From NCBI GenBank assembly GCA_024803745.1, contig JANJXV010000039.1, positions 9,454,001 to 9,518,000 of the forward strand: a stretch of DNA of 64,000 bases, read 5' to 3'. The stretch is from Megascapheus bottae (lineage: Eukaryota; Chordata; Mammalia; Rodentia; Geomyidae). The position numbers and the translations under genes are program-made. Under the pieces are notes generated by a model. It was not told the origin of the DNA and searched no databases. It saw only the letters and a program-made list of their open reading frames with translations. This document shows, one piece after another, positions 62,526 to 64,000 of this stretch (position 1 is the first letter of the stretch; each line of letters opens with the position of its first letter).

Positions 62526-62562
62526 AGACATCCTTTAACTCTCAAAAAATAGAGAATTCACG

Positions 62563-62752
62563 GCTGGGAATGTGGCTTAGTGATAGAATGCTTACCTAAC
62601 ATGCATGGAGCCCTGGATTCAATTCCTCAACACCACATACACAGAAAAAGCCAGAGGTGGTGCTGTGGTTCAAATGGTAGAGCACTAGCCTTGAGTAAAA
62701 GAAGCTTAGGGACAGAGCCCAGGCCCTAAGTTCAAGCCCCAGGACTAGCAAT
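62563..62752 (+). mobile_element. ID-type dimeric SINE, diverged
   Basis: Forward copy with changes in the A box ('gcttagtgatagaatgc'). Confidence 0.8.
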
Positions 62753-62923
62753 AAGACTGTGGCAATAGGTAACATAGCTCTGACTGGCACAGAGTCACTT
62801 CTTTAAGTAGAACCCAGAAGAAACACCAGCACCAGGGCCCAGGGAATCCTGGGGCATGCAACCCAATGGAGGATGTGTTCCTTGACTGCCTCATGAAGGA
62901 AGAAAGTGACACAGAACCCACTT

Positions 62924-62932
<9 letters not shown>
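62753..62932. other. Unique intergenic sequence
   Basis: Short non-repeat stretch. Nothing called. Confidence 0.35.
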
Positions 62933-62970
<38 letters not shown>

Positions 62971-63180
62971 AGGACTTGAACTCAGGACCTGGGCACTGTC
63001 TCTTAGCTCTTCTGCTCATGACCGGAGCTCTACCACTTGAACCACATCTCCATTTGCAGCTTTTCACTGGTTCATAGGAGATAAGAGTTTCACGGGCTTT
63101 CCTACCTGAGCTGGCTTTGAACTATGACCCTCAGATCTCTGAGGAGCTAGGCTGCCACATGTGAGCTGCCAGTGCCTGCT
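62933..63180 (-). mobile_element. Reverse composite SINE with (GT)n tail
   Basis: (GT)n at 62933-62967 in the tail position, then the SINE body. Confidence 0.8.
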
Positions 63181-63476
63181 TCAGGACCCACACTTTGGAG
63201 GCAGCGCACGAAGTGTGCGCTGAGCCCCCAGGAGAGTTCATCTGTGTAGCTCAATACTCAGGCGTTCTGGAATGTTCTAAGGAAGAGATTGGAAAGCTGA
63301 CTGACCCTGGATGTGTTGGAGAGGGGCTCAAGTGGATGATGGGTAAAACATCTTTAGGGCAGAAAGACCCAGGTGGCAAGGCTAACAAACCTGCCAGGTA
63401 TGGGAACAATGGGCACCCTTGGTGACAATGTGGAAGTAATCAAGAGAAGTGGAGGAACATTGGGGGTGATGAAAAC
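63181..63476. other. Unique intergenic sequence
   Basis: Non-repeat stretch. No supported gene. Confidence 0.4.
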
Positions 63477-63714
63477 AGCCAGGCTTGGGCCGGGAGTTTG
63501 GCCTAGTGGTAGAGTGCTTGCCTAGCATGCATGAAGACCCGGGTTCGATTCCTTGGTACCACATACATAGAAAAAAGCTAGAAGTGGTGCTATGGCTCAG
63601 AACACTAGCCTTGAGGAAAGCCCAAGGACAGTGCTCAGGCCCCGAGCTCAAAGCCAGGACTGGCAAAAAACAAATAAACAAGCAAACAAACATACAAAAA
63701 CCATAGCCAGGCTT
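63477..63714 (+). mobile_element. ID-type dimeric SINE with 10-bp TSD
   Basis: Forward copy (body 63487-63704). 'agccaggctt' lies at 63477-63486 and 63705-63714. Confidence 0.9.
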
Positions 63715-63715
63715 A

Positions 63716-63915
63716 ATGAGGTGCTGGTGGCTCACGCTGTCATCCTAGCTGTTCAGGAGGCTGAGATCTGAAGATCACAGTTCAAAGCCAGCCCCAACAG
63801 GAAACTCTGAGACAGTCTTATCTCCATTAAGCACTATCTTGGAGTAACAGGAGCTCAGGGAGAGCGGCCAGGCCCTGAGTTCAAATCCCAGGACTGGCAC
63901 ACAAAAGAAAGAGAA
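63716..63915 (+). mobile_element. Composite SINE, internally deleted
   Basis: Forward copy lacking the A-box part of the right half. Confidence 0.75.
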
Positions 63916-64000
63916 GAAAATAGCCAGGCTCATGGGGATAAGTGAGGGTCACTTCATTGGCACAAAGAATGGATGAGCTCTGGGCTTGAGGCCAGAGCAG

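Overview
The window is mammalian nuclear DNA and contains one protein-coding gene: an intact, intronless CEBPA (C/EBPalpha) on the + strand, with CDS 26281-27417 and an inferred transcript of about 25924-29005. The rest is repeat-rich flank. I found no exon of the usual mammalian neighbours (SLC7A10, CEBPG) and no true rRNA or tRNA gene. The only tRNA-like sequences are SINEs.

Organism: a rodent, most likely of the superfamily Geomyoidea (kangaroo rats, pocket mice, pocket gophers). About 100 SINE copies belong to two dimeric families. One has a tRNA-Ala/ID-type left half and a second tRNA-like right half, with a short A tail; this fits the IDL-Geo SINE reported only from Geomyoidea. The other has a B1-like left half joined to nearly the same right half (B1-dID-type composite). 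The species call is inference from these repeats.

Layout. 1-25490: dense SINEs, L1 3' ends and microsatellites. 25495-29160: SINE-free CEBPA island, with an E-box, a CTCF-like motif, a TATA box, a GC-rich leader with a 5-codon uORF, the CDS and a 1.6 kb 3' UTR. 29161-29437: one young SINE and a 36-bp tandem duplication. 29438-31125: unique 3' flank. 31130-64000: dense SINEs separated by unique blocks that are the best candidates for distal CEBPA enhancers. Examples are 37551-38035, 52109-52745 (FOXA plus HNF1 motifs), 56740-56850 and 60940-61500 (RUNX, MYB, GATA, ETS and E-box motifs about 35 kb downstream of the promoter, near where the mouse +37 kb / human +42 kb myeloid enhancer would be expected).

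How it works together: CEBPA is regulated in transcription (promoter plus distal enhancers) and in translation (uORF, p42 start, p30 start, non-AUG extended start). The most unusual features here lie in the translational layer. The uORF-to-p42 spacer has grown to 67 nt (7 nt in human and mouse, as I recall them). The p42-only region is about 20 residues longer through Ser/His and Ala tracts, p30 keeps its usual length, and the extended-isoform frame stays open throughout. All comparisons with human or mouse are from memory, not from an alignment.
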